From positions 51,956,627 to 52,020,626 of the forward strand of contig NC_077223.1 in the NCBI RefSeq assembly GCF_024763615.1: DNA of 64,000 nucleotides. The letters run 5' to 3'. Each line of letters starts with the position of its first letter. Position 1 is the stretch's first letter. The DNA is from Phlebotomus papatasi. Its lineage: Eukaryota; Arthropoda; Insecta; Diptera; Psychodidae. The position numbers and the translations under genes are program-made. This document shows positions 43,889 through 55,609 of this stretch, piece after piece. A model generated the notes under the pieces. That model saw nothing but the letters and a program-made list of their open reading frames with translations, did not search any database and was not told the DNA's origin.

Positions 43889-45235
43889 CATTTGAATTTT
43901 GATTTAAGCGTTTATACTAATTTGAGTTTCTGCATTTGGTTTGGCATTTTGCACAGCTGATGCCTTTCTGTAGATGTGTCACTATCCTATTCAATTATTT
44001 ACATCTACATATCACAATATTTCAAGATAAATAGGAATCACTGCATCCGTAGAATCTTAATCTTAGACAGAGTTGAAGAAACTTCTGTGAGTGTTGATTT
44101 TCCAGGAAAATCCATGTTTTTTTTACCAATCTTCATCAGTTTGTCTCTTTGTTGTATCTGCCCAGAAAGAAATAAATCTTTCACTAGAGACACGACATCT
44201 CTCCCAGTTTTCCACTTAAAAGTGCGTGCGAAAAAAGTGATTTAGAGAGAAAAGAGGAGTGAATGAAAATGGGATGAAAGAGTCCATTTATTTTTGCTCA
44301 CACTTCACAGTCTATTTACTGTCTTTATTTTTCACAATTCTGCACGAAGATGACTGTCTCTCCGAGACAATTCCCAGGAAGTGATTAGCCTCAGCGATTG
44401 AGTAACACTATGGGATTTTCAGCGAAAAGCGCGCCAACCACTTTGCAGCTTTCGTCATGGGATATTAAAAAGGAATCAAAAGAAATGGACAATTTTCGCG
44501 TGAAAATAGTCTTAAGAAAATCACAGGCAAATTGAATTAAATAAACATTCATTTTAAATGGGTGTTGAGTAACTTTGAGCTTTGAGAAATCGTCTGGCAA
44601 ACATTATAACCACTTCTCGTGAAACAATCAGGAGGGATAGGCTGTGACGTCAATTGATTTTCATACTGTTTTTGTTTATTCAAACAGTTACACAGTATTA
44701 AATGAGAACTTCCTTCGCCCCACATATCGCCTTGTTATACCCAAATGACATCTGCGGAAAACTTCTCATTCTCCACATCCAAAGAACCCCATCCGGATCG
44801 GACCAGAATGTCTTTGTCAGGACTCCTGGACGGATGGTTGGGGGCCTGTGGCCCAATTTGTAGGACGGTGGGTGGAATTTGGTGCGTATTGTGCAGTTTC
44901 TTGCTCTCAATTGTGGCTGGCAAAATGCCACATAGTCACTCATGGTTGATGGGGTTGGCAGGTCATTTGAGACCCATCATGACTCTGTCTTCCAAGAAGA
45001 ACAATTTGCATCTCGCGCCTTTCACTTTCTCATATCCACAACCAATGCAAAGCATTAACCCCTTCGCGTGCCACCGAATGAGATAATTGCCAGATGTTCC
45101 GCTGGCAAAATTGCAAATTTATTGGCAAAAAAAATTTCAGTCTCTTTGGGTTATATTTTATATATTAAATATCAAATGGATGTATATTATTGTTAATACG
45201 TATTATATTAGATTATATACTATACGTATTATTAA
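43889..45235. other. No gene recognised; possible conserved non-coding block
   Basis: 44690-45090 is GC-richer and repeat-free, with long frames open on both strands and none showing a domain. That pattern fits conserved regulatory DNA as well as coding DNA. The rest is AT-rich spacer. Confidence 0.35.
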
Positions 45236-45262
45236 GCCCAACGCACAATAACTTTTGTTTAT
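45236..45262 (+). mobile_element. Single-arm fragment of the 13317-13460 MITE
   Basis: GCCCAACGCACAATAACTTT continues into TGTTTA, matching the complemented right arm of 13317-13460. No partner arm nearby. Confidence 0.5.
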
Positions 45263-45449
45263 TGTTACAGCTAGGACTGACACCTTTCGAATAAAAAAAA
45301 TTAAGTCCCCCGGACCACCCTGATCCGAGCTATAAGAAGTAAAAAATTTAATTTTCAAATGGCCATGTCTCCGGTTCTTATTGTCAGAATTTGAAAAAAA
45401 AATTGTAGCTTTGGAAAGCCCTCGTGGTATACTACAATTATTTTGACAT

Positions 45450-45690
45450 CCCAACTGCATCCGATTTATTCGAAGGTCTGCTTAATCGAAAAATAGATTT
45501 TCAAAATTTCGATTTCGAATTTTTGAAAACTAGAAGTTTTTTTCGTTAAATTTGAGTATGTTGTGGTTGAGTTCTAGACCTTTCCAACGGTGGGTCGTAC
45601 TCTTCCCTCGATATTCTCTGACCTGAAGACCTGAACAAGCAATTTTTATGATATTTTAGTATATTGAATCTGAAATAGAGATCTTTCTAA
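45450..45690. repeat. Diverged dispersed repeat, copy 2
   Basis: Partner of 120-345: CATCCGATTTATTCGAAGGT, TTAATCGAAAAATAGATTTT, GAGTATGTTGTGGTTGAG, GACCTTTCCAACGG and CTTCCCTCGATATTCTCTGA. A further partial repeat of the last part follows at about 45650-45710. Confidence 0.55.
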
Positions 45691-45871
45691 CGCTGGGTCG
45701 CATCTGTCCCCACCCCACGCCACTGTACTCGAACCCTTACTACATCTAACTTGGCTGGACTCTATCTCTAATATTTTTAACCGATTTCAATGAACTTTTA
45801 TTTCTTGTGTTGGCCTTCTGTACTCAAAAGATTTAGAATAGAAACTGACCAGAGATAAGCCCACTGGGCTT

Positions 45872-46250
45872 AGCCCAGACAAGCTTATGGTAACTGAGAG
45901 TCTTTACAGTCAACCTCGGACAGCTTGCAACTCGGGGTACTTGGAATTCGGAATGCGTGAAAGTTCGACTGTGAGTGGAATTTTGAGGATAAAGAATCGA
46001 GTCGAGCAAACAGGTTTTGGCGACAGATATTTGCATAAGTCTATCCTATTCTTTCGGTCTTAAAATTGGACTGTACTAAATTTAATTTTATGTGACGATC
46101 AAAAGAAGAAGAAGAGTGCTGAAGAGTGGGATAGACATATGCAAAAGTTTTAAGAAAGAAAAGGACGTGAATTTTGACTTAATGAAATTTTCCTTATCTA
46201 AAAGGTGTGCCAGACCCATTACCCCCAAAATTCAACGGATAATTTCCTAT
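45872..46250. mobile_element. Diverged copy of the 24253-24559 MITE, interrupted by a Harbinger-like MITE
   Basis: The left arm CCCAGACAAGCTTATGGTAA and the CAACTCGGGGTACTTGGAAT block match 24253-24559 up to the ACAGATAT loop near 46025. About 46030-46219 belongs to the TTA-flanked MITE family (AGAAGAAGAAGAGTGC; right end GGTGTGCCAGACCCA followed by TTA). The first element then resumes with CCCCCAAAATTCAAC. The junction at TTA fits the target of the inserted family; its left end is lost. Confidence 0.65.
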
Positions 46251-47097
46251 CCCAAATAGATGAATTCCAAGTATTGAAAAAGCAACTACAGGTTATGACG
46301 TTCTTACTGCACCATTAGGTGTTCCTTTAACCCAACATCATTCAAAAATTAAACCTAGCTTCACTTTTATAAAATTCATACGGCTTCCTCTGGACCCGGT
46401 AAAGATTATAATAGGTTGATATAGTCTTTGTATTCAATTTACAATGAAATATCATTTTTACTTGCACACATTTTAATACTTTCTTTTTTAATTTTAAGTG
46501 TTTTGTTAGAAATTATTTTAGTTCAGCATTGTTGACAATATATTTTAATCTTGAACATTAACAAAATAAATAATTCAAGATACAAAGAATACCTATTGTG
46601 AAATATTTTTACCCGAGTGAATGGGTTAATTGAACTGTCGATTGAAGAAAAATGTCAGGAAAAACTTTCCTCTTTTCACACTATGTGAAAAGTGAACCTC
46701 ATTGACATAGTTTTTTTTGTTGGAGTGAATCAGTCAAAAGAAAAATGAGAAGAATCGCAAGAAAAATTAAGAGCAAATCAACAATATTTGCCAATTGGTG
46801 CGAAAAGTAGATGGAAATTGAGGTTGAAAAGGCGACGATTCGTGATGTGTTAGAGGATCCTGTGAAAATGGTAAAAATATACAGAATCTCTCCAGTTTCA
46901 TCAACACTGAAACAGTTTTCCCTTTGCCAATGAATTGATATTGACTGTGCAGTGGACCACAGTATGAAATTCCTAAAAGCCAGAGATGAAAATTAATTAA
47001 TTCTCCGCTGGTAAAAACTTGTCACCGGATCTTTGTTATTGTTTGGGCAAGAGCTTTAGACAAAACGTGCAAAGACCTATGACTAGGAAATTTGAAT
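46251..47097. other. No gene recognised
   Basis: AT-rich spacer without supportable ORFs or repeats. Confidence 0.4.
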
Positions 47098-47264
47098 TTA
47101 CAGAAAAGCAAATTCAGTTAAAGTTGAGTTCCTATTTTTGGGTTCATCTTCAGCAGAATTAGCTACTTGCTCTATTTTTGAGCCCGCGGATGCGTTTCTC
47201 GTTTCTAAAGATGCCACCACGGTGTGTGATTGTTTAGATATCGGCTCCTCTTCACAGAGATCTT
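47098..47264 (-). CDS. Possible C-terminal coding exon, unknown protein
   Basis: On the minus strand an acceptor with a pyrimidine-rich lead (CTCTTCTCTGTGATCTGGGC followed by AG) precedes an open frame of about 55 codons ending in TAA at 47100-47098. The peptide is hydrophilic and Glu/Ser-rich (EEEPISKQSHTVVASLETR, then IEQVANSAEDEPKN). Codon use is mixed rather than AT-driven. The opposite strand is also open (47138-47425), so the strand is uncertain. No family recognised; upstream exons not found. Confidence 0.25.
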
Positions 47265-47810
47265 CTGCCCAGATCACAGAGAAGAGACTGTTCTTTTTGC
47301 AACTAATGGATGCTGTGTTTGAAAACAAACTGATCCATATACAGGGCAAAAAACGTCCGAAAATATCTCAATTTCACATACGCTTATTTTCTTTCAATCA
47401 ATCTACGACTTTTGGTATATTTTAGTAATATTCAAATAAATTATTCCTGATCTTATACGAATGAAATTAATAAATTACACGAATAATTTGGTTAACGGGA
47501 ATGGGAAATTACGGTAAATTCATTAAGATTAGGATTAAGATCATTTGTTAAAGAATTGACACATGTCAATATTATCTGTCAATTATAAAAAATGAATATG
47601 TTGAAAATGACATACATATTTTATTTTCCGTCATAATTCTTTGTTAAATTCTGATAAATTACGTTCATCTGTAGGTTCTGTTGTTTGTATTTCTAAAAAC
47701 GAAATGGTTGGAGATAGCGATTTTGGAAGTTTGAAAAGTCACTCCCATAAATCGACTCAAGGACCAATACCACTACTTTCATTTTTTCCCAACCCTTCTC
47801 TTCTCTTTAG

Positions 47811-48100
47811 AGGTATGACTTCGGTGATTGCCAGTGAAAATGTTAGTCACCCTAAGATGAAAACACTTTTTTGGTTTTGCCCAGAGCTTTCGATCCTGAT
47901 CGGGATCTTTTTCAATGGTCAACTAAATTGTGTTTCCAGAGTCTTTCTTAGGGATCGTGTGGCTCTGACTGTGGAAACACAATTTAATTGACCACTGAAG
48001 AAGATCCCCATCAGGATTGAAAGCCCTGGGCAAAACCAAAAAAGTGTTTTCATCTTAGGGTGACTAACATTTTCACTGGCAATCACCGGAGACATCCCTC
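47811..48100. repeat. Large near-perfect palindrome, arms about 130 bp
   Basis: The left arm (47811-47940) contains GGTGATTGCCAGTGAAAATG, TTAGTCACCCTAAGATGAAA and GGTTTTGCCCAGAGCTTTC. The right arm (about 47967-48100) is its complement with few mismatches. The loop is about 26 bases. No TIR or target duplication typical of a transposon was found at the outer edges. The repeat explains why both strands carry similar peptides here. Confidence 0.85.
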
Positions 48101-49778
48101 TTAAAATCACTTGCACCAGTTTATTGTTGAGAGAATTACCCTCCTCTTCTCCTTCCAAACCAATTACTTAAAAATTGATACATAAATCGGTTCAAATCGT
48201 TTGAGAACTGGTAAGCTTTAAAGCAAATTATGTAGTGGGGAAACTTTGTAAAATGGTCAAACTACCGACGTTCTTACCCATGAGTTGAATCTCTAAAGAG
48301 GTTTTAAAACATTAAGTAAATTTTGCAAAACTATAAGGTATAGAATCTAAGTCGTGAGTTCATGCATTTTACCACCATTTTCATTTTAAAAATTGAATAG
48401 TTTTCTTGCAGTTATAACTTTATTGTGATAATCCGCAGAACGTAGCTACATTAGCAAAAGAAAACGGCATTTTTTATAATATCTGTTTTTTTTGGAATGT
48501 TAATGATCATTAGCACATTTCCGCATGTCATCTCAAAAGAATCCACTCTTATATCATATTTCGTGTTCAGAAACCCAAATATTTCCCATCAAATATTTCC
48601 CGCCGTGGCTTATTCTTTCACAAGAGCTTTCCAAAAAAAAAAAATTCTTGAAGAAAATGTGAGTTGATAAAGAATGTAAACAGTGGAGTTCGGCAGTTAA
48701 TTAGAAGATAAAATATTGGGATGATAAAAGTCCATTCAGTAGTAAGAGTGTCGCTATAAAAATATTTTTTATGAGTATCACACAGGATGAGTAGATTAAT
48801 AATTTTGTGGCCTGGGTATTCTTTTGATATTGAATTTGGTTTTTGGTGCGTCTGCCCCGGAGAATAATTGGGAAATCATCTGATTCTGCACCATGATGTA
48901 TAAACATTAAAATTGGTAGAATCGGGGAGGATGAATTGTGCAATTTGTTGGCACGGGCGTCAGATGTGATGCCCAATGGGCCACTATGCGATGCCATTAA
49001 CTCTAAGTTTATGCTTTTTTGGCCGACGTGGCCAACATCTTGCACAGTGTTTTCTATTTAAATCACCATCGATATTATTTATAGCTACCGACGGATCCCA
49101 AAAGAGCAAAGGGATATGCTCACTCGCATAGAAATTGAAATCTATTGCAAGTTGTGACGCTTTTAGAAGCACATTCTGGTCAATTTTAGGACCAGAATTG
49201 CAACACCAACCGTTTATTTTTGGGGCGTGCTCGAGATGTTATTGACATCAGCCGGCACTGTCGTCGTCAATTTGATGAAGTCATCGTGAGCAATTTTGCA
49301 ATAGCACATCACACCAAATGCTGTTGATCATATTTCACCGCCAAAATCACTCTTACTTTCAGCCCTCCCGAGAATTCACCTTCGGGGCTGTACGTACACG
49401 TTTCTTCCATCAGCTGGCACAATTGTTTCCCCGTCATTTGAATAATCCCTCACACGAGTGATTTTTATGTTTTCACCTGACGTCAATTATCTCCCGCACT
49501 TTTCATTCCATGAAGAACTCCAAAGCTCGTGCCAACGAAAGTTTTGCACTCAATTTATGGTGCATTGACCCAAAAAAGTCTTGAGTAACATCAAAAGTGA
49601 CTGGGATATCTTGGGAAATTATAGTTTATTTTGAGACTGTAAGTTTAAACAGTTTTAGACAAATAAACTATTTTGGGTTAGAATGTCCTATCCAAACAGT
49701 GACGTCGTTGTGGGATTTTGAAGGAGTACAGATCGTACTGGGTATCATTACAAGGAAAATAGGGTGTAATGGCTTTAC
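48101..49778. other. No gene recognised; possible conserved non-coding block
   Basis: 48940-49560 is GC-richer and repeat-free, with no frame that joins to splice sites. It may be regulatory DNA within a large intron. The remainder is AT-rich. Confidence 0.35.
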
Positions 49779-49782
49779 TTAA

Positions 49783-50500
49783 GGGGTTACATGGGTCTCT
49801 CAGGTCAAAAAATAGACCTTTTTTCTGATAATAATTTATTATGTAGAAAATATTTTAGAAATTCCAACTTTTGGGATATGAAAGAGTAACTTTAGAACAA
49901 TTTTTAAAAGAAAAATTGAAAAATTTTGAAAATTCGACCGTTGGTAGCTGATTTTCGGAACCATTCCTCAAAAAACAGACCTTGCGGTAGGCAGGATTTC
50001 CCCCAGTAGGTTTATTTGCATTCGAAAATCCAAATATACTCTGTTAGAGGATTAGTTGGACCCGTGGATGACCGAAGAATTTTTGAAAAAGCAAAATTTG
50101 GATTTATGGCAAAAGTTTTTGTAAAAAGGATCAATTTTACCCTATTTTTCAACACATTTTGTATTGTAAAAATAGTTCTGATTAAAGGAAGTGCAAATCC
50201 TGCGTTCAAACACTAGATAATACTTCTCAAAACAAGTATGCAAAATTTCAGAAAGATCGGTTCAATGGACTCTGAGTAATCTTGACTACCGCATTGTAAA
50301 ACGGTGTTTTGAGAAAAACGCGTTTAAAGTTTTACAACAATATGCGCGCGCGGGCGGAATGCATAACTAAAACTGCTCTACCTCCGAGAGTTTTACTAGG
50401 ATTGACTTGAAATTTTCTGAGAATATTTTTCAAATGTTATACTATAAAATAAAAAAAATAAAAAAATATTTTTTTTGACATGAGAGACCCATGTAACTCC
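49783..50500. mobile_element. TTAA-flanked piggyBac-like MITE, 718 bp
   Basis: TTAA occurs at both ends (49779-49782 and 50501-50504). The inverted ends are GGGGTTACATGGGTCTCTCA and the complement of GGAGTTACATGGGTCTCTCA. Exact TTAA duplication is the hallmark of piggyBac transposition. The interior encodes nothing recognisable and includes a short GCGCGCGCGGGCGG stretch. Confidence 0.85.
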
Positions 50501-50504
50501 TTAA

Positions 50505-51853
50505 GTTCAATGTTTCATTTATGCCATTGTTGACGCATCAAAAATTTCTTACAGTGTTGTAGGGAAGACTTTTGAGTTCCGTTACTCACCACATTGTTGG
50601 TCCTTCGAGTCGGATAGGCTCAAGACACAATCGTGATTTTTTCATCCAAATTCGATTTATCTTTACATGTTCAAATATAAAATTTGTAAGCGCAGCCTTA
50701 ATGGGTTAACAATCTCTGTCCTCACTTTCAGGAATGGATTTTGCTGAATATTACATTTTCATGATTACAATATTATATCTTTTTTCTTTAATATACAAAA
50801 CTAAATTGAGTTCTTTTCTCTTGACTAATAATGTCTTAATTGAAATTTATCTATCAATCCTCATTCTGACAATAAGCATTATTAAAATAAAATCACGTAG
50901 GAAGCTAAATATTAATATAAATGTCTTGAACTTAAAGTTAATGTTATTAATACATATAATGATTTTTAAATATTAAACCTTATGAACAAGTTTAGAAGCT
51001 TAACATGTGCCACACTTACATTTCAGGCATTTGCTATTCTTGAATATTACTATAAGACATTAAGTGTGAGCATCTGTCGAAAAGTGGCACGAATCAAGAT
51101 GGACATATGAGGAGGTTATCTTTAAAATGGGCTTAGAAAAATATTTCCCAGAATTTATGTATTATTATCTAATACATTTTAACCTACTTCCCCATATTGT
51201 TTTTAACGGAAATAGCCACATACAGCCGTCGAAAAAGAGATATTTACCTATTTTGTGGTCTTTGGATTATTTTTAACAAAAATGAATCGGATATGTTGAC
51301 CTTTTGGAGCTTGATGGGTATTTTAAAGCGACGCATGTCGCTGCAAAATACCTCAATGAGATAAAATCTGAAATATTTTACAGGGATTTTAACTGCCCAA
51401 AAAAAAAACGTGGTGTGAACCATTCAGTGTTTTAGGTGGTCTTCATGGTGGTCCTATTAGCTGGAGAGTTCAAATGTGAATAGTATTCCAGGGTGAGATT
51501 TGGGCACAACGGGTACAATATGCTCCCACTCTGTACATTTTCTCGAGCGCATTTTCAGTTGGGAAATTGATCCCAATGCAGTGGATTTCCCCCACTCAAA
51601 TAACACTGCAAAATTGTTGGTCATGTCATGATATTTTCTCGTGAAAATCCCTGAGATGAAATTCGTGGGAAACGGTCCATGTGGCATGTATTGCCTTTTC
51701 ACGAATCCGTTTCGAATTCTCCGAAGGATTTCCACTCGTAACGAAATCCAACAAAATTCCCATGGTATTTTCCCACATAAAAAAAACATATATTTGCACA
51801 TTGATAGGAATATTAAAGTTAAACCTTTGGCAAAGAATTGAAAATTGTAGGAT
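50505..51853. other. No gene recognised
   Basis: 50734-50976 is an open, hydrophobic plus-strand frame behind an acceptor-like TCCTCACTTTCAG, but its composition is what AT-rich DNA gives by chance. 51420-51830 is GC-richer with a minus-strand frame (51801-51457) lacking any domain. Confidence 0.35.
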
Positions 51854-52234
51854 TTTAATTACTTTAATAAGATTCTTCTAAAAGACACTGAGGCTACAAA
51901 TAGAAAAGTTGATATGAAAATTCCTGACTTAGAACTTATTAAAGTGCCTTTGTTAGGAAGTCCTGGAACAAGAATATTTTCTCCTGGAACATCTGGACGG
52001 AGACCTGAGCCTCCAGAACTAATTCCATCCCCTGAAAAGAATTATAATTTTATATTTATGAGGAATTTTGGGGCAAATGAAAGTCTTACCATTGTTGCAG
52101 AGATCACTCGTGCAGGAGCGAAAATATGTCTTGTATGTGGAATCCTCGATGACATCGTTAAGAAACTGCAAAAGAGTCATTCGAGAATGTTAATGAGACA
52201 AGAATATTTGATCTCTTCCGCAATTAAAATCTAA
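51854..52234 (+). CDS. Candidate exon, unknown protein
   Basis: After an acceptor-like AAAATTGTAG, a plus-strand frame of about 126 codons runs to TAA at 52234. The peptide has a Pro/Gly-rich section (GSPGTRIFSPGTSGRRPEPP) and then a more globular one (FIFMRNFGANESLTIVAEIT, KICLVCGILDDIVKKLQK). A GTATGT donor inside it (about 52130) could end the exon earlier. It is coding-like and unlike its AT-rich surroundings, but no family is recognised. A retrocopy or a young pseudogene is possible. Confidence 0.35.
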   Translation, partial: FNYFNKILLKDTEATNRKVDMKIPDLELIKVPLLGSPGTRIFSPGTSGRRPEPPELIPSPEKNYNFIFMRNFGANESLTIVAEITRAGAKICLVCGILDDIVKKLQKSHSRMLMRQEYLISSAIKI

Positions 52235-52877
52235 ATGAATGCGCAATTTGCTTTCAAAGACATTAACTTCAAACATTGCATATTCGATCTCTTTGTCCAA
52301 ATGTTTAAAACATCATGGAATATTTATTGAAGGTATTATTTTTAGATTGCTTTTGGGTTTGCGGATAGTAAAAAGGTACTAAATCATGATTTTGGGAGCC
52401 AATTAATCACTTTCAGGGCTTTGAATATTCGACACGTGCACAAATGCCAAAATCTCAATGGTCAACATTAAAATAGTCAATGGCCTTTTTCATCAAATAT
52501 CTTAATTTTCAAAGTAAGTTTGTCCTAATACTCTTAAGGGCTCAGGTTTGAAGTTTTATGAGTTTCAGGACTGTACTGAAATATATGCTGATATTATGAG
52601 TTATTTTCTTTATTCGCAAATTAATCTTCAAAATTGCTCTATTTTTTTGTTTGAATTTACTCAAAATTGAAATACAATGTGTATAATTTTTTTAAGTAAA
52701 CCTAGGTAACACTTTATAAAAATATTGTTTTTCAATGAAAAAGTAAAGAAAAGCACTTGGAATAAAGTGAAAAAAACTGTTTTGGTTATTAAAAAGTGAA
52801 GATAAATTTATTGAAGTTGATATGAAGCACTCATCTAGAACTATCTTAATTCATATTAATCCCATAAAATATTTGTT
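52235..52877. other. No gene recognised
   Basis: AT-rich spacer between two coding-like segments; no splice signals stood out. Confidence 0.35.
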
Positions 52878-53156
52878 GTGTTTGCTACAAAACTGGCAAT
52901 CGAACAATGCACTTATTTAGATAAACGGAAACCATATGATAAGCCTGGATCAGTTTATGTAGGTGAGATACTTTATATAATCCAGCCTGGAATACTTGAA
53001 AATTCAATTTGTAGAGTTGAAGTTGAGGCTTCGGATGTAATAATTCCACTTAAATTTGCGAATAAATGTGTTTTTCGTGTTAAAACAAAATATCTGGGAC
53101 TGGGATACACTGATAGAAAAAAGGAGAAATGCAGAACTGCTTATGCCGCTTAATCT
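52878..53156 (+). CDS. Candidate exon or partial ORF, unknown protein
   Basis: Plus-strand frame ending in TAA (about 53154-53156), without an internal Met, so if real it must be joined to an upstream exon. The peptide (KPYDKPGSVYVGEILYIIQP, CRVEVEASDVIIPLKFANK) looks like a folded, beta-rich segment with spaced Cys residues. No good acceptor was found at its 5' side. It lies 640 bp after 51854-52234 on the same strand, so the two might belong to one gene. Confidence 0.25.
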
Positions 53157-53219
53157 ATTTCACTCCTTGTTATACAATTTGGCCTTATCGGCCGTATCGA
53201 TTGCTTAAAAATTGCGATA

Positions 53220-54403
53220 CAGTGGGACCAATTTAAGTAAGGACAGTGACCCTGAAACAGGACGAAAATGACATTTGTTATAACAGAAATAATTTTATTC
53301 TTACTACAAAAGATGACGACATTAACACAGAATGATTTAAACTTAAAGCTTTTTCAAAATTTATATTTTTCCAAGCTATAACTATTTTTCTAGACATTTT
53401 ACCATCACTCACATCGGAATAGTCGATATAGGAATTTATAGAAACTCAAAATTTGAAAGTCACTTTCCGCATAATGTCTATCAATGATGAATAGGAATCC
53501 AATCGGTGAGCAGATAAATTTTTGGAAGTATAAGCATGACAAAATGTTCTGTTAGAGGCCCTATTAAATTTTTTTTTGAGTTTTCCAGAGCTTGGAATGA
53601 TCGTCGATGAGACCGCAAAATTATCAAAATTAATACATCCTAACGCAGGGTGAATTATTTGCGTACACTTAAGTTTGTGAGTATATCCTTTAGAGAGACC
53701 AATCAGACCTAAGAATTTTAAAATAATTTGTGGCACAACTTCCATACAGGAACTTAGGCCTTCCCGTAAGAAGAGTTCGGAACATTCATTATTATTTTTT
53801 CTTTTATCATTTCAGAATAAGAATCTTAGAACGGACCATTTTTAGCTCATTGCATAATATCAAAATCCTGAGTTTTTGTTGATTTTTAAACCATTATTGG
53901 TTCGATTGGTTCTAAGGACATACCCAAAAGGCTTAAGTGTATGCGAATACTGCATTGCTTTAAGTTTTATTAATTTTGAGAATTTTGCAGGCTCAGCTAT
54001 GATCTTCACAATCATTCCAAACTCCCGCAAACACGAAAATTTAATACATCTTTTAACAAAAGATTTTCACATTCTTGCGTCTTCCCAAAACGTCACTTAT
54101 TGCTGGATTTATCCTCAATTCATCACTGATACCATTAATCACTAATTAACCTTCAAATTTTGAGTTTTCGTTTTTCAATTCCTATTTTTTTTTTAATTAA
54201 AATTCCGAATGCTCTACTTTAGTTGTGAGTGAGTGATGGTAATATGTATTGTTAGAAAAATACTTACACATAGTAATTAAACATAGTATAAAAATAAAAA
54301 CCTAAAACATTCCGTTATAAGGATAAAAATATATCTATAAATGTAATTTTCGTCGCGTATAAGAGATTCAGGGTCACTGTCTCTACTTAAATTGTTTCCA
54401 CTG
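53220..54403. mobile_element. TA-flanked foldback element with CAGTG ends, 1184 bp
   Basis: Ends CAGTGGGACCAATTTAAGTA and, complemented on the right, CAGTGGAAACAATTTAAGTA, both continuing to ACAGTGACCCTGAA, flanked by TA (53218-53219 and 54404-54405). A second inverted pair lies inside (53441-53745 against 53876-54170), so the element folds back on itself. The loop region (53735-53815) recurs at about 62655-62735. CAGTG ends with TA duplication are typical of Tc1/mariner elements. Confidence 0.75.
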
Positions 54404-54405
54404 TA

Positions 54406-54743
54406 AATATGAGGTTTTGTATTTTGAAAATGACTTTTAGTCCCTAAATATGGCGAAAGTGAAATATTTCTGAGAATTTCTTTATAATGTGACAATCTTC
54501 TTTTAAATCTTGCTATTATTAAGAGTCACATTAATTTTTAACATCGTTTCTATAGGAAAAAGAAATAGACTATAATTCGAAAAAATTGTGCTCTATAATT
54601 ACGCCAAATAATTTTGCCAAATAAATAAACAAATCGAGAATGAAATTATCAGTTTTTGTGACTATAGTGCCACTAACGTTGATCCTACAAACTTTTTTAG
54701 ACGTTATGGAAAGTTGTACTCTTAGTTTTTTAGTTACTAGGCT
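54406..54743. other. No gene recognised
   Basis: AT-rich. An ATG at 54640 begins a short signal-peptide-like frame (MKLSVFVTIVPLTLILQTF) that stops at the TTAA of the next element. With no splice donor or homolog recognised it is not called. Confidence 0.3.
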
Positions 54744-54747
54744 TTAA

Positions 54748-55439
54748 CCCTTTAAGGACGATTGGGTCACCCGAGATCAACAGCGAAAAAAAATTTTCCT
54801 ACCTGAAGTTATTTTAGCTGAGATTCTTTACAATCTCAGCTTTTTTGGAAGGTTTGCACGTAATCGTAAAGTAGGAGGTTGTAGAAATCTATAATATTTT
54901 TTGCAAATCTCTCCAACTATTTGCTATTTATTATATTTAAGCTCAGAAATAACGAATTATCAATTGACCGCACGAATAATTTTTTTTCTATTTTTTTTAT
55001 ATTTCCAATTTTTTTAAGCAAAACTCTTTTGGGAATAGAAAGTATAATAACTATTCATAATATTTTTCATTAGAGTGAAAATTATCATTCATTGGTATCT
55101 TCAGAAAAATTACTTAAATTTTTAGGATATTTTTGTCTCTATCGTCCTAGAAGAAAAAATATATCAAATCAGACTCTGTTAGATTGTCTAAGGGTATTTA
55201 CCCTTGGATCAATCAATATTGATTTTGTTGAACAAAATCAATATTGATTTTGTTCAACAAAGACAAAGACAATCAATATTGATTTTGTTGAACAAAATCA
55301 ATATTGATTTTGTTCAACAAAGACAAAGACAATCAATATTGATTTTGTTTATCGGTTTCGTTTTCATTGCTGATTTAAATCAGCAACAAATAAAGACCGA
55401 AAATTTTCGGTCAGTAAAAGGTGTCTCGTTCTTAAAGGG
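54748..55439. mobile_element. TTAA-flanked piggyBac-like MITE, 692 bp
   Basis: TTAA at 54744-54747 and 55440-55443. The inverted ends are CCCTTTAAGGACGA and the complement of CCCTTTAAGAACGA. CCC next to TTAA is the classical piggyBac terminus. It includes the tandem repeat 55207-55350 and no transposase frame. A related end (TAAGGACGATTAGGTTACC) lies at about 57844-57862. Confidence 0.85.
55207..55350 (+). repeat. Tandem repeat of about 62 bp, internally palindromic
   Basis: Just over two copies of a unit built from CAATCAATATTGATTTTGTT, GAACAAAATCAATATTGATT and CAACAAAGACAAAGA. AATCAATATTGATT is itself palindromic, so the repeat can form several hairpins. Confidence 0.85.
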
Positions 55440-55609
55440 TTAATTCTGAACTTATGACTGGTTAAGTTTTTAGCCAGTCGTATTCATGGCGTCATAGAAC
55501 AAATTAAACAAAGTTTCAGCTTGACCGTGATAAAATTTTGTGATATAATTAAGAATATCACTTAATAGTTCAATTAACGTTCAATTTGAAAATTATATTA
55601 AAACGGATA

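Noticed and set aside
47138..47425. Plus-strand frame opposite the 47098-47264 exon candidate
   Set aside because: No acceptor or donor suits it, while the minus strand has a good acceptor; both remain weak.
47641..48158. Two similar open frames on opposite strands
   Set aside because: Their similarity is explained by the palindrome 47811-48100.
50734..50976. Hydrophobic 80-codon plus-strand frame behind an acceptor-like site
   Set aside because: Ile/Leu/Lys/Asn composition is what AT-rich DNA gives by chance; no domain or partner exon.
54640..54747. Signal-peptide-like start (MKLSVFVTIVPLTLILQTF)
   Set aside because: The frame stops after about 35 codons at the TTAA of a transposon and has no donor site.
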